Source: a virus
Virus record (IMG/VR): IMGVR_UViG_3300035670_000034
Location: 62,001 to 126,000 of that record
Reading direction: 5' to 3' (one strand)
DNA: 64,000 bases
Made by a program: the position numbers and the translations under genes. Below are positions 8,590-17,457 of the stretch, one piece after another. Under the pieces are notes generated by a model. It was not told where the DNA came from. It did no database searches and saw only the letters and a program-made list of their open reading frames with translations. How positions within the stretch are numbered: the first letter of the stretch is position 1; every line of letters starts with the position of its first letter.

Positions 8590-9204
8590 TTGAATACGTT
8601 TATGGGTTGGGGTTTATCTTTTACCCTATTTTTCCTAGGTATAAACATTCCCGCAAGAGCCGACGCCCCCATGTCGGCCGTTGAGGCCCCAGCAACCCCA
8701 TCGGTACCCGAAGGGCTCGAACACCAATGGTCCCCATGGCCAAGTGAAAAACTTGAGACGTCTAGGGCCGAGGCAAATAAGCCACCAGAGACGGTTTTTA
8801 AATGGGGCGACATTTCCTGGTTGCCGAAACTGGCAACCGAGGCTGGCTGGCCGCCCGAAACCCACAAAAAACTTGGCCAAATCATTCTGAGAGAATCCGG
8901 GGGGTGTCCAAATAGGCGTGGCGGTGATGCCGTTGACCCAAATTGCAATATCACCCACGTAACCACGTGGACTCATCGTTCTGATACTGGATTGTTGCAA
9001 ATCAATGGCGTAAATTACAACACCAAACGCAATAAGTGGGCGCGTGTCTGCCTTGACATGGGCATCTGTTCGCAAGAACCGCTTCTAGACCCCCTCCTAA
9101 ACCTTAAGGCTGGCTATCTTCTCTACACCTACTCAGGCTGGGACCCATGGGACCCCTGTGCGTGGGGTGAAGCGTGGGCGCACCGTTGCAAAAAGAAACC
9201 GTAA
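8590..9204 (+). CDS. Secreted lytic transglycosylase/lysozyme-like protein
   Basis: 204 residues from TTG 8590 (AGGAG nine bases upstream). The N-terminus GWGLSFTLFFLGINIPARADA is a signal peptide with an AxA-type cleavage site. The globular part carries IILRESGG (probable catalytic Glu102), THRSDTGLLQIN (residues 128-139) and a Trp-rich end WDPWDPCAWGEAW, matching the SLT/lysozyme pattern E-S-G and GLxQIN. It may be a phage egress or host-wall modifying enzyme separate from the M15 endolysin at 62396. Confidence 0.8.
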   Translation: MNTFMGWGLSFTLFFLGINIPARADAPMSAVEAPATPSVPEGLEHQWSPWPSEKLETSRAEANKPPETVFKWGDISWLPKLATEAGWPPETHKKLGQIILRESGGCPNRRGGDAVDPNCNITHVTTWTHRSDTGLLQINGVNYNTKRNKWARVCLDMGICSQEPLLDPLLNLKAGYLLYTYSGWDPWDPCAWGEAWAHRCKKKP

Positions 9205-9231
9205 CGGGTTTCTGCGGCTAGTATTTGCCGC

Positions 9232-9540
9232 GTGACAAAGAAAAACATCAGGGGAGAAATCCTAAACGAAACAGAAGCCATCATTAATGGCAAACGCAAC
9301 AGAGACTATGGCGACCCAGTAGAGGACTTTACGACAACTGCCGCACTCTGGCAGACGTATCTTGCCAGAATTTATGCGCGTAGGGGAGAATTAACACTTC
9401 TGCCCCACGATATTGCAGCCATGATGATGCTCCTTAAGATGGCGCGACTTACTTGGACGCCGGAAGAAAAAGACCACTGGATGGACACAATCGGATATGG
9501 GGCACTTGGGTGGGAATGCGCGGTTAGAGAAGATGACTAG
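9232..9540 (+). CDS. DUF6378-like phage protein
   Basis: 102 residues from GTG 9232. KRNRDYGDPVEDFTTTA, ALWQTYLARIY, LTLLPHDIAAMMMLLKMARL and DHWMDTIGYGALG follow the pattern of a small helical family common in phages beside nucleotide-metabolism genes. Function unknown. The next gene starts inside its 3' end. Confidence 0.75.
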   Translation: MTKKNIRGEILNETEAIINGKRNRDYGDPVEDFTTTAALWQTYLARIYARRGELTLLPHDIAAMMMLLKMARLTWTPEEKDHWMDTIGYGALGWECAVREDD

Positions 9541-9721
9541 CCGAGACACTCACGACATTATTGCCTACGAAACAGAATTGGGTACAAAAGAACCCACCTA
9601 TAGTCCCCCAAGGGAACTGTATGAAGCATATTTGAGGCATATCAATGCAGCAATTATCCATTCCTCCGAGCAGGTTAAGTACTTCGAGGAACTTTTCGAG
9701 GAAACTGACCAAAATGCCTGA
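9533..9721 (+). CDS. Hypothetical protein, 62 residues
   Basis: Starts at ATG 9533 overlapping the previous stop by eight bases. MTSRDTHDIIAYETELGT... ends in a helix with HINAAIIHSSEQVKYFEELFEE. Coupled to the following gene by an eight-base overlap. Not recognised. Confidence 0.6.
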   Translation: MTSRDTHDIIAYETELGTKEPTYSPPRELYEAYLRHINAAIIHSSEQVKYFEELFEETDQNA

Positions 9722-10139
9722 CGAAAAAGAAGAAGAACTTCTTACCCCTGACGAAATTAAGTCAGTTTTAGTCGAAATAATCGACAAAATTCAACCGCCG
9801 TGGGGCAAAACGATTGCATGCGATGATGGTTGGCATCAATTGGTCGCAAAATGCCACTTGGAACTCAAGGCCATGGACCCCAACTATGAGATTTTTCAAA
9901 TAAAAGAGAAGTTTGGGACACTTCGTTTCTATTTTTTGACTCGAAAAAACGATTATGTCGAATTGGAAATGTGGAAAATATCCCAAAAATATGAATTGGC
10001 TTCAGCCGAGATATGTGAAATAACTGGAAAACCTGGAAAATTGATGCATAAAAATGGCCGCTACAAAACTCTTGCAGAGGAATACGCCCAGGATGGTTGG
10101 ATGGTAGTCGAAACTGCAACTACCGACCAATTATCATAG
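9714..10139 (+). CDS. Conserved phage/bacterial protein with QIKEKFGTLRFYF motif
   Basis: 141 residues from ATG 9714. CDDGWHQLVAKCHLELKAMDP, then QIKEKFGTLRFYF and a cysteine near ICEITGKPGK follow a pattern I recognise as a widely distributed small family of unknown function. It overlaps its upstream neighbour. Confidence 0.7.
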   Translation: MPDEKEEELLTPDEIKSVLVEIIDKIQPPWGKTIACDDGWHQLVAKCHLELKAMDPNYEIFQIKEKFGTLRFYFLTRKNDYVELEMWKISQKYELASAEICEITGKPGKLMHKNGRYKTLAEEYAQDGWMVVETATTDQLS

Positions 10140-10143
10140 TGAA

Positions 10144-10542
10144 GTGACCACGGAACACAGAAAAGCACCGCGTAAAAAAGTTATCTCAATTCATAGAGTC
10201 GGAGCATGGGGCCACATACTCTACGAACATAGACTTGAGTGTGGTCACACAGAGAGGAGGCCCAGGGCGGCTTCTTCTGAAACCCTTGCTTGCGCTTGGT
10301 GCTTTCGCTCACAAGCAAAAGAAATAGAAATAAGAGCGCTTGGCACACCCGCAAAGTCGGTAGATTTTGACGCTGCAGACAATGAAATAGATATTGCACG
10401 AATAAAAGCACAACTTGCGCACGTCCTTAGCGTGGCGCTTGAGCAGGTCGAAATATCCGTGGTTGACAAACTTGGCGAGCAAAAAATATCTGGCGCCGTT
10501 GTGTTCCTGTCGGAGGGGAATGTACGTAAACTAATCGGCTAA
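10144..10542 (+). CDS. Hypothetical Cys/His protein, 132 residues
   Basis: From GTG 10144. The N-terminal half has ECGHTERRPRA followed by LACAWC, a possible C-x-H/C-x2-C zinc site. The C-terminal half is a predicted beta segment (QVEISVVDKLGEQKISGAVVFL). It is followed after 16 bases by the WhiB gene. Confidence 0.65.
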   Translation: MTTEHRKAPRKKVISIHRVGAWGHILYEHRLECGHTERRPRAASSETLACAWCFRSQAKEIEIRALGTPAKSVDFDAADNEIDIARIKAQLAHVLSVALEQVEISVVDKLGEQKISGAVVFLSEGNVRKLIG

Positions 10543-10558
10543 TGGGAAAGGGGACAAA

Positions 10559-11167
10559 ATGAGCAAGCGCAAAGAGTTCACCGAAGAGCAAAAGCAGGAG
10601 ATAATCCGATATCGGAGGGAAGGAAAATCATGCGAACTTATCGCCTTCTTTTTGCATTGCGGAAAAGAACGGGTTCGTAGATTCTGCAAGGAAAACGACA
10701 TTCCAGTCGGCCAACCATCACGACAAAATAGTCATTATCCATCAAAATCCGTAGCAGAAGCGCAGATAATCTACACGCCATATCCGGATTTCTCGCTTGC
10801 CGCATGTCGAGGAGAAAGTATTCAAACGTTTTTTCCATCTGCGCGAATGGCAAATGGGAATAAATCGGAAAAATTAAATTACTCGAGAGTTGTTATTAGG
10901 GCAAAAAAATTTTGTTCAGATTGTCCAGTGCAAGAAAAATGTCTTGATTATGCACTGCTTGCAGAGCCACATGGGATATGGGGTGGGACAACCGAAGAGG
11001 AGCGCGAATACCTTCGTTTAAAACTAAACATTAAATGCGAACGTGATTCTGGCCTTTCTACACGAATGGTTCGTCGCCATCTGGGCACGCATACATTCAA
11101 AATGAACAATTTGACCAAGTATGACTTGAATCCGATTGTTTCTTCGAGGCTTTCAACACGTGTCTAG
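10559..11167 (+). CDS. WhiB-family iron-sulfur regulator with N-terminal HTH
   Basis: 202 residues. Residues 1-50 resemble a Hin/Sigma-like helix-turn-helix (EIIRYRREGKSCELIAFFL...KERVRRFCKEN). Residues 78-150 form a WhiB domain: Cys83, Cys119, Cys122 and Cys128 (the four [4Fe-4S] ligands) and the GIWGG turn at 139-143. WhiB proteins are specific to actinobacteria and their phages, so this fixes the likely host phylum. The HTH-WhiB fusion could tune host sigma factor or WhiB regulation. Its stop overlaps the primase-helicase start by eight bases. Confidence 0.9.
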   Translation: MSKRKEFTEEQKQEIIRYRREGKSCELIAFFLHCGKERVRRFCKENDIPVGQPSRQNSHYPSKSVAEAQIIYTPYPDFSLAACRGESIQTFFPSARMANGNKSEKLNYSRVVIRAKKFCSDCPVQEKCLDYALLAEPHGIWGGTTEEEREYLRLKLNIKCERDSGLSTRMVRRHLGTHTFKMNNLTKYDLNPIVSSRLSTRV

Positions 11168-12878
11168 CATTTCGCCACAACTACAGAATGTTCTTGACCG
11201 CCTACAGGGCGTCGTGCGCATTTCTGGAGGGTTTCAGGCGAAGTGCCCATGTCGCAACGATGACGACAATCCATCGTTTTCAGTATCCGAAGGTGAGGGT
11301 GGTAAGGTCGTTGTTTACTGTCATGCAGGGCGATGCAACACCCAGCAGGCGTGCGAGGCGATGGGCATAAAAATGGCAGACCTTTATCCGCAGAAAGCAA
11401 AAAAAGAACTTGACTTTGTTGCCAAGTATCAATACCTTGACGCTGACGGAACTCTACTTTTTGAAAAGTTGCGCTACATAGATAGGTCGTCTGGGAAAAA
11501 GGAATTTCGTCAGCGCAAGCCAGATGGCAATGGTGGCTGGGAGTACAAACTTGGCGAAACTCCTCGGGTGCTTTACAACCTGCCAGCAGTTCTTAAAGCA
11601 AAACAGAATGGCGAACCAGTTTGGCTGGTCGAGGGGGAAAAAGATGCAGACACTCTCATCAAAATGGGTATATGTGCGACGACTATGCCCAATGGGGCTG
11701 GAACATGGTTGCCCATCCACACCGAAGCCCTCTCTGGTGCAGTTGTGGAAATTATCGCCGACAAAGACGAAGCAGGGCTCGAACACGCAAAGTCGGTTTA
11801 TCAGGAGTTAATAGATTCCGGTTGCGACGTTCAGGTGTGGACGTGCACACATGGCAAGGACATGACCGAGCATGTTGGTGCTGGGGGTCAGATTGACGAA
11901 TTGGAAACTGTAAATCTCGATGCGATTGTCATTCCTAAGCCAACCGAAAATAAGTTGCAATCGGACACGCACGAGGGTCGGGCGATGAATGAAATAACCG
12001 ACATGTTTTTGCGCGACGACATGTCGGAAAGTCAAAAATTACAGCGCGCACAACTTATTATTTCTCGCACGACTAGCACAAAAATAGTCGACACCGGAAG
12101 GCTTGTAACTTGGTCAGATTTCGTTGGTGAATCAGACGACGATTCATACGATTGGGTAATTCCTGGTTTATTGGAGCGCAACGAGAGGGTCATTATTGTT
12201 GCCGCAGAGGGTGTTGGCAAGACCATGCTTGCTCGCCAAGTGGCAATATGTGTTGGAATGGGAATACACCCATTTACATATCAACCAATAAAACCTCAAG
12301 TAACACTTTCTGTTGACCTTGAAAACCCGGAAAGAATCATTAGGCGCACATCACGCTCGATATATGGGGCAGCAAAATCAGTGTCTCGTAATCCAAGCCC
12401 GCAAGCACATTTGCTAATAAAGCCCCAGGGTCTTGACCTTTTGCGAGCAGAAGACAGGGCAGTGTTGGAAGAAATGCTGGAAAAGACCAGGCCATCAATT
12501 CTGGTGATGGGTCCCCTGTACAAGGCATTTATAGACCCAGGCGGGAGAACCAGTGAGGCTGTAGCAATTGAAGTTGCCAGATACCTTGACACCATTAGGG
12601 ATGTTTTCCAGTGCGCAATGTGGCTCGAACATCACGCACCGCTTGGAACATCGATGACAACCAGGGAACTTCGCCCATTTGGTTCTGCGGTTTGGTCTAG
12701 GTGGCCAGAATTTGGCGTATCACTTCAGCCCGACTCAACTGGAATGCCATTCCATTACGATGTGCGACACTTCAGGGGTGCTCGCGATGAGCGCCAATGG
12801 CCAACTAGAATTAAGAGAGGCAAACGTTTCCCATTTGAGGTGGTCGAATGGCCATCCTCCATTAAGGCACCAACATGA
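11160..12878 (+). CDS. Primase-helicase (zinc finger, TOPRIM, RepA-like ATPase)
   Basis: 572 residues from GTG 11160. A CHC2-like zinc finger uses Cys29, Cys31, Cys54 and Cys59. The TOPRIM domain shows EGEKD (158-162) and DKDEAG (201-206). A RepA/DnaB-like ATPase follows, with Walker A AEGVGKT (349-355) and Walker B ILVMGP (447-452). The architecture is that of phage bifunctional primase-helicases that prime and unwind at the fork. Upstream is WhiB and downstream an HTH protein with an ATGA overlap. Confidence 0.87.
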   Translation: MSSISPQLQNVLDRLQGVVRISGGFQAKCPCRNDDDNPSFSVSEGEGGKVVVYCHAGRCNTQQACEAMGIKMADLYPQKAKKELDFVAKYQYLDADGTLLFEKLRYIDRSSGKKEFRQRKPDGNGGWEYKLGETPRVLYNLPAVLKAKQNGEPVWLVEGEKDADTLIKMGICATTMPNGAGTWLPIHTEALSGAVVEIIADKDEAGLEHAKSVYQELIDSGCDVQVWTCTHGKDMTEHVGAGGQIDELETVNLDAIVIPKPTENKLQSDTHEGRAMNEITDMFLRDDMSESQKLQRAQLIISRTTSTKIVDTGRLVTWSDFVGESDDDSYDWVIPGLLERNERVIIVAAEGVGKTMLARQVAICVGMGIHPFTYQPIKPQVTLSVDLENPERIIRRTSRSIYGAAKSVSRNPSPQAHLLIKPQGLDLLRAEDRAVLEEMLEKTRPSILVMGPLYKAFIDPGGRTSEAVAIEVARYLDTIRDVFQCAMWLEHHAPLGTSMTTRELRPFGSAVWSRWPEFGVSLQPDSTGMPFHYDVRHFRGARDERQWPTRIKRGKRFPFEVVEWPSSIKAPT

Positions 12879-13546
12879 GCAATACCCCAATGACAAAAGA
12901 GTTTCTCGCAGAAAGAGACACAAGAATTTTCAAGATGAAACAGGCTGGTGTCTCAATTTCAGAGATAGCCAAGCGATTTAATGTCTCCACAAAAGTTGTT
13001 TCAATGGCCATTTCGCGCCAATTGGAAAAATTAAATAAAGAAAACGTCCTTGTTTACCCAGAAGTCCTTCGAATGGAACTGGAGAGGCTTGACGCAATGC
13101 AGGCAGCCCTATGGCCAATGACTCAGCACAGGAAGATAACACTGGATGACGGAACAGAAGTTGCCGTTGAGCCAGACATGAAAGCCGTAGACAAGGTTTT
13201 GGCGATAATAAACACAAGAACAAGGCTGCTGGGCATGGAGCAGACCAAGGTAAGCATTCATACGGACGCAGTCCCAGATGGTGGCGGCGCTCCAATTAGG
13301 GCCTCTCTTGCCGGTCAGTCTGGAAATATTGGGGAAATAGATTCCTTTGACCCGGAGTCTGAGGCCAAAAAATTGCTCGAACTTATGGCTATTTCCGGTG
13401 TTCTTCCAGAGGAAACTGTCACCAAAATGCTTGGACAAGCGCCTATTATCGATGCCGAGGTGATTGAAAATGACGAATCAGGAGCAGGACAATCAGGAAC
13501 AGGACAACTTGCAAGCGGCAGTGAGCAAGGTGGCGGAAACCCTTAA
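12875..13546 (+). CDS. HTH protein, possibly small-terminase-like
   Basis: 223 residues, ATGA overlap with the primase-helicase. Residues about 20-50 (FKMKQAGVSISEIAKRFNVSTKVVSMAISR) form a clear helix-turn-helix; a helical middle and a Gly/Ser/Gln-rich tail follow. The layout (HTH, coil, disordered tail) fits small terminase subunits, but no large subunit is in the window, so this stays a guess. The last 77 bases also encode the start of the next gene in another frame. Confidence 0.7.
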   Translation: MSNTPMTKEFLAERDTRIFKMKQAGVSISEIAKRFNVSTKVVSMAISRQLEKLNKENVLVYPEVLRMELERLDAMQAALWPMTQHRKITLDDGTEVAVEPDMKAVDKVLAIINTRTRLLGMEQTKVSIHTDAVPDGGGAPIRASLAGQSGNIGEIDSFDPESEAKKLLELMAISGVLPEETVTKMLGQAPIIDAEVIENDESGAGQSGTGQLASGSEQGGGNP

Positions 13547-13802
13547 TCCAACGGTTTCAACAATCAGCAAAGACGACAGCGGCCCTGCGGATAAACAGGT
13601 TTTAATTCGAACAACCGAGTCAGAAAAAGAAAAGTGGAAGAACGCAGCGGCAAAAGAAGGGATTCCGCTTTCCCAATTTGTTAGAGACACGCTTAACCAA
13701 AGGGCAACCGAACTTCTTGATTGTTCTCACCCAATTGAGCATCGACGATGGTATCCATGGGCTGAGTTTTGTCTTAAATGCGACACTAGATTGAGGGGAT
13801 GA
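13470..13802 (+). CDS. Ribbon-helix-helix/zinc protein
   Basis: 110 residues from ATG 13470. It begins with a repeat (NQEQDNQEQDN) and then QVLIRTTESEKEKWKNAAA...IPLSQFVRDTLNQRA, the strand-helix-helix of CopG/Arc-like DNA-binding proteins. The end CSHPIEHRRW..FCLKC looks like a zinc site. It overlaps the upstream gene by 77 bases in a different frame, an unusually long overlap. Confidence 0.7.
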   Translation: MTNQEQDNQEQDNLQAAVSKVAETLNPTVSTISKDDSGPADKQVLIRTTESEKEKWKNAAAKEGIPLSQFVRDTLNQRATELLDCSHPIEHRRWYPWAEFCLKCDTRLRG

Positions 13803-14296
13803 AAATAGTTGAACTTGAACCATTCGAATATGAATGGGCTTCGCATGTTGGTACGCGTCGATACATAGAAAACTGGCCCAAAAAGGATGCTCCGTACTAC
13901 AAAAAAGAACTTATGGAAGACGATAGAACGGCTCAAGTCGCGGCAGCCGTATGCGAGTTGGCTGTTGCAAAAATAACAAATCGCTATTGGTCTGGCCATG
14001 TATGGACTGCCAGTGAACACAACTACTACAAAAACAAGACTCAAGATGTTGGCAGAAATATAGAGGTTCGCCGTGTTCGCACCGGGGATTCTGCCGCTGT
14101 CAGAAAACGTGACATGGGCAAAGGGCTTGTTCTTTTTGTGGCGAAAGCAATAATGCCAGAATTACGACAAGTTGAGGTCTGGGGGTACATCGACTATGAC
14201 TACGCATGGGAAATTGGCGAGCCAGCGCCATATTCTCCGGAAGATACGAGACTCGTGCACCGCAGTCACCTCACTGTGCACTATGGTCATAACTGA
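13799..14296 (+). CDS. Probable PD-(D/E)XK-type phage nuclease-like protein
   Basis: 165 residues. DVGRNIEVRRVRTG gives a D...E-x-R arrangement like the PD-(D/E)XK active site, followed by strands (GLVLFVAKAI, QVEVWGYIDYDYAWEIG). The ATGA overlap with the previous gene places it in the same operon as the primase-helicase. Catalysis is inferred from the motif only. Confidence 0.6.
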   Translation: MKIVELEPFEYEWASHVGTRRYIENWPKKDAPYYKKELMEDDRTAQVAAAVCELAVAKITNRYWSGHVWTASEHNYYKNKTQDVGRNIEVRRVRTGDSAAVRKRDMGKGLVLFVAKAIMPELRQVEVWGYIDYDYAWEIGEPAPYSPEDTRLVHRSHLTVHYGHN

Positions 14297-14300
14297 TGTT

Positions 14301-14315
14301 GGATAAATCTAACCA
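14301..14315. repeat. 15-bp repeat GGATAAATCTAACCA (one of four copies)
   Basis: Identical copies lie at 8218-8232, 14301-14315, 17234-17248 and 17452-17466. Three sit at gene junctions; the copy at 17234 is within coding sequence (GINLTK). Four exact 15-mers in 64 kb are far above chance. All are on the + strand and confined to the first 17.5 kb. Confidence 0.7.
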
Positions 14316-14330
14316 GAAAGAGAGAACTTT

Positions 14331-14576
14331 ATGAATTTTATAGATAGCCATGAAGTATCGCTTGACGTTCTTGGTGACGGTAAAGATATTTGGACTTGCA
14401 AGTGGTCCGGTAGTGATAAGGTTCAGGTCTTCAGAGGTGACTTCATCAATAATCGCATCCTGTTCAATCACATGCTTACGCTTGATTGCGCTGCGACGAT
14501 GACGGTGGCAGAGTTCTGCGAGTGGGCTGAACAGTTGCTTTTGGGTCTAGTCAAACAGGAGTACAAAGAGATATGA
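14331..14576 (+). CDS. Hypothetical protein, 81 residues
   Basis: MNFIDSHEVSLDVLGDGKDIWTCKW... starts as beta strands and ends in helices (TVAEFCEWAEQLLLGLVKQEYKEI). A purine-rich GAAAGAGAG lies upstream of the ATG. It overlaps the SpeD-like gene by ATGA, so it may be a partner of that enzyme. Confidence 0.65.
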   Translation: MNFIDSHEVSLDVLGDGKDIWTCKWSGSDKVQVFRGDFINNRILFNHMLTLDCAATMTVAEFCEWAEQLLLGLVKQEYKEI

Positions 14577-15016
14577 GATATGTCGAAAAAAGGGCGCCGC
14601 AGCACAATCATTTGCTAATCAATGCAAAAACTCCGTTTCCGCTTACGAACAAGCGGAGAATGAAAAAGTGGCTAAAAGGGCTCGTTCACGATATTGGGAT
14701 GTACAGAATCGCTGGACCCTTTGTTCACTACGTTGACAAGCCTGGCAATAAGGGTTTGACGGCTGTTGTAATGATTGAGACAAGCCACATCGCCCTGCAC
14801 ATCTGGGATGAGCCGGTACCAGCACATATACAATTCGATATATACACCTGCAGTGGGCTTGATGTTGAATTGACTCTTTTGAAAATTGTTAGTGATTTCC
14901 AAATCACACAAATTGACTGGGTCTTCTATGACCGGGAAAAAGGCTTTAAGGAAGTCTCCAAGGGAAATTCAGTTGGCGACATTATGAAGGGCCGCAACAA
15001 GCCTCCAGTAATTTAG
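14573..15016 (+). CDS. S-adenosylmethionine decarboxylase-like (SpeD-family) pyruvoyl enzyme
   Basis: 147 residues. The segment VVMIETSHIALHIWDE contains the Ser71-His72 pair where SpeD proenzymes self-cleave to make the pyruvoyl group. QFDIYTCSG (Cys93) matches the conserved DxxTCG of bacterial SpeD, and His76 is also retained. Family members decarboxylate AdoMet for spermidine synthesis; some homologues act on ornithine or arginine. The Glu before the Ser is Thr here, so specificity is uncertain. It converges on the SNF2 gene (4-bp overlap). Confidence 0.83.
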   Translation: MRYVEKRAPQHNHLLINAKTPFPLTNKRRMKKWLKGLVHDIGMYRIAGPFVHYVDKPGNKGLTAVVMIETSHIALHIWDEPVPAHIQFDIYTCSGLDVELTLLKIVSDFQITQIDWVFYDREKGFKEVSKGNSVGDIMKGRNKPPVI

Positions 15017-16983
15017 TCGCTAACTTTATTCAAAAGCGACAAAACCAACTGCGTTCCAAGGTCAGATTCTTCGTCAAGAGAAGCGCCGTCAACTGCAGTG
15101 TTCACAACGCTTCGCTTGGAGGCAATGAGTGAGTAAATCTCCTCATCTATCGTTCCAGCACAAAGCGCATAGGTGGCGGTAACTGAACCCTTTTGGCCCA
15201 TTCGGTGAAGTCGCGAGTATGTTTGGTCAAGGTCGGCTGGTGTCCACGGCAATTCAACAAAGATGATGTCTTGGGCTGCCGTAAGGGTGTGTCCAGTCTT
15301 TGCAGCCTGAATTGAAATGGTTATCACTTGCGCTTTGGGGTCGCCCTGAAACTTTCGTTTGACGTCTTCGACTTCCTCAACACTCATTCCGCCTTGTATT
15401 TTCAAACCACCAAAACGATTAGCAAGTTCATCAACGATGTCTCTGTGATGAGCGGCAATAACGACTTTGGCGCCACCTTCAGTTCGTTGCTGAACCCACT
15501 CAATGACGCTCTCCATCTTTGCTTTGGCGGCCAAGCGCCGCAAAACCGACAGCCTGACCAAGTTCTGTGCGTGCTCTGCTTTTATCCTGGCTATTACTGC
15601 TGCAGACTTGGGATTTGTGCCTAGTTCTTTTGCTATTTCTTTTGCTCGCTCTACGAGATACAAAACAATGTCTTTTTCTGCCTTTGCATACTCCGCCATC
15701 GCTGCGGTTGTTCCAACCAGGGTCATTTCCTGATGAAACACTGGAGGCAATTCAGTCAAAACCTGGTCTTTTGTGCGGCGTATGTAGCAAACGGAACGAA
15801 GTTTGTCGTTTAATTCCTCCAAATTGGACGAACCCTCAAGATGCCACTGCCCCCATTTGTCTTGAAACGCAGCGCAATAACGGCGGTAAAAACCCCATAC
15901 CCCACCAAAATCCTTAATCTTGCCAAGTATGTCGAGTTGCGCCACATACTCTGCTGGTCGGTTGGTGACTGGTGTTCCAGTTAGGCAAAGAACAGGAGTT
16001 CCAGATGGAGAAGAGCCGACAATCTTTCTGGCTGACTTGGTGCGCTTGGCGGTCAAGGTCTTGCAGTAATGGCTCTCATCCAAAACATACGCATGATGTC
16101 CGATGAGGTGTGACTCCCAATATGAAATATTCGAATACCCAATCACCAAAACGTCGTAGTCGCCCTTTTGCGGAAATTCTTTTTGCCCTTTTCCGGCAAG
16201 CACCGTAGCCACTCGCCTAGCGGGTAGCCATTTGCCGTATTCGGCCTTCCAGTTAAGGACCAAGTTGGGTGGACACATTACTACCGCCGGGTAACAACCA
16301 GCACCATCTGCATACAACGCCTCTAACGTGGCTATTGCTTGTAGGGTTTTACCAAGACCCATCTCGTCTGCAATGAAACAGCGCTTGGCGCGCTTGGCGT
16401 ATGCAACTCCTGCCTTTTGGTACGGGAGCATGTTGTTTTCAAGGTTGGTATCGCCAATCTTTATTTCTGCTTCTGTGGCCCTGGATGCCTCATTGAGTTC
16501 CAGTAGTTGCGCATTGATTTGAGCAGCCATCATCGTGACATCGGCAGATACCGACTTGTTAAAGCGCTGCGCCCACTGGATGCTTTCGTTTATTGCGGTT
16601 AGCGGCGCACGCCACGCTCCGGTAGATTTATCCCAAGTGACAGAAGGTATCTGTTTAACCGACCTCACCATAACGGGGTCATACGGAAAGGATATGTAGA
16701 TGTCACCGTCTTTCTCATAGACCCCAACATCTTGGGCACTTCGCCTGGTCGGAAGTGTAAATACAAGCACCTCATTGTCTATGTCAAAGCCATGCTTGGT
16801 CGCAAATGAGCGCGCCTGGGACACCTGGGCAACTGGACAGCGCCACAAGCGAGCAACTTTGTCCCACTTGCAATCCGGTATCCGCTTTACCTCGGCTACC
16901 TGTTCTTGGTTGTATGGGAAATCCAAAGCAAGGGTGTCATTGTCCAAAAATAGCCGTGCCATCGGACTCAATTTTATCTCCAA
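15013..16983 (-). CDS. SNF2-family helicase, SMARCAL1-like
   Basis: 656 residues. Two tandem HARP-like repeats at about 20-68 and 98-142 (VKRIPDCKWDK...WRCP and VKQIPSVTWDK...WRAP) precede the motor. Helicase motifs: I DEMGLGKT (206-213), II DESH (302-305), III LTGTP (334-338), VI QTYSRLHRMGQKG near the C-terminus. SMARCAL1-type enzymes anneal RPA/SSB-coated strands and remodel forks. The start is TTG 16983; ATG 16962 is an alternative and neither has a strong Shine-Dalgarno. Divergent from 17002 with 18 bp between. Confidence 0.92.
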   Translation of the reverse strand: MEIKLSPMARLFLDNDTLALDFPYNQEQVAEVKRIPDCKWDKVARLWRCPVAQVSQARSFATKHGFDIDNEVLVFTLPTRRSAQDVGVYEKDGDIYISFPYDPVMVRSVKQIPSVTWDKSTGAWRAPLTAINESIQWAQRFNKSVSADVTMMAAQINAQLLELNEASRATEAEIKIGDTNLENNMLPYQKAGVAYAKRAKRCFIADEMGLGKTLQAIATLEALYADGAGCYPAVVMCPPNLVLNWKAEYGKWLPARRVATVLAGKGQKEFPQKGDYDVLVIGYSNISYWESHLIGHHAYVLDESHYCKTLTAKRTKSARKIVGSSPSGTPVLCLTGTPVTNRPAEYVAQLDILGKIKDFGGVWGFYRRYCAAFQDKWGQWHLEGSSNLEELNDKLRSVCYIRRTKDQVLTELPPVFHQEMTLVGTTAAMAEYAKAEKDIVLYLVERAKEIAKELGTNPKSAAVIARIKAEHAQNLVRLSVLRRLAAKAKMESVIEWVQQRTEGGAKVVIAAHHRDIVDELANRFGGLKIQGGMSVEEVEDVKRKFQGDPKAQVITISIQAAKTGHTLTAAQDIIFVELPWTPADLDQTYSRLHRMGQKGSVTATYALCAGTIDEEIYSLIASKRSVVNTAVDGASLDEESDLGTQLVLSLLNKVSD

Positions 16984-17001
16984 TCCATGTAGTGTGTCGG
17001 G

Positions 17002-17457
17002 GTGGGAAAAAACTCGGCGTACGACATTCCTTCTTTACGTTCTACTTTTCTCAAAGACCTGGAATACGGAGAGCAGGGAGAAGCACTCGTATCATCGTTC
17101 CTAGAATGCATTTCTGAAGGCGATTTTGAGGTAAAAAGCGACAGATACAGGAATGGGCGAATGGCAGTAGAAACTGACCAAAACCCGAGGGCAGCCCTAG
17201 ATGAACAAGGCAATCCTATCTGGGTAAAAAGCGGGATAAATCTAACCAAAGCGAAGTGGTGGGTATATATTTTTTCCCCTGATGGTGCTTTTATCGTCGT
17301 TTCAGTTGACAGGCTCAAAAAATACTTGCGAGCCAATAAACGCATATTCAATGAATCAACAAAAATCAATTTTGGTAAGCCAGACAATCCAGCAAAAGGA
17401 TTCCTTTTGTATCCACAGCATGTTCAGGACCTGATGACCAATCCTGCGTTTGGATAA
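17002..17457 (+). CDS. PD-(D/E)XK-like nuclease/resolvase-type protein
   Basis: 151 residues from GTG 17002. LKDLEYGEQGEALVSSFL, then FEVKSDRYRNGRMAVE and SGINLTKAKWWVYIF follow the E...E-x-K...T-x-A-x-x-W pattern of small phage endonucleases related to Holliday-junction resolvases. Its last codons coincide with a copy of the 15-bp repeat (FG-stop encoded by TTTGGATAA). It is the last gene before the non-coding repeat region. Confidence 0.65.
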   Translation: MGKNSAYDIPSLRSTFLKDLEYGEQGEALVSSFLECISEGDFEVKSDRYRNGRMAVETDQNPRAALDEQGNPIWVKSGINLTKAKWWVYIFSPDGAFIVVSVDRLKKYLRANKRIFNESTKINFGKPDNPAKGFLLYPQHVQDLMTNPAFG

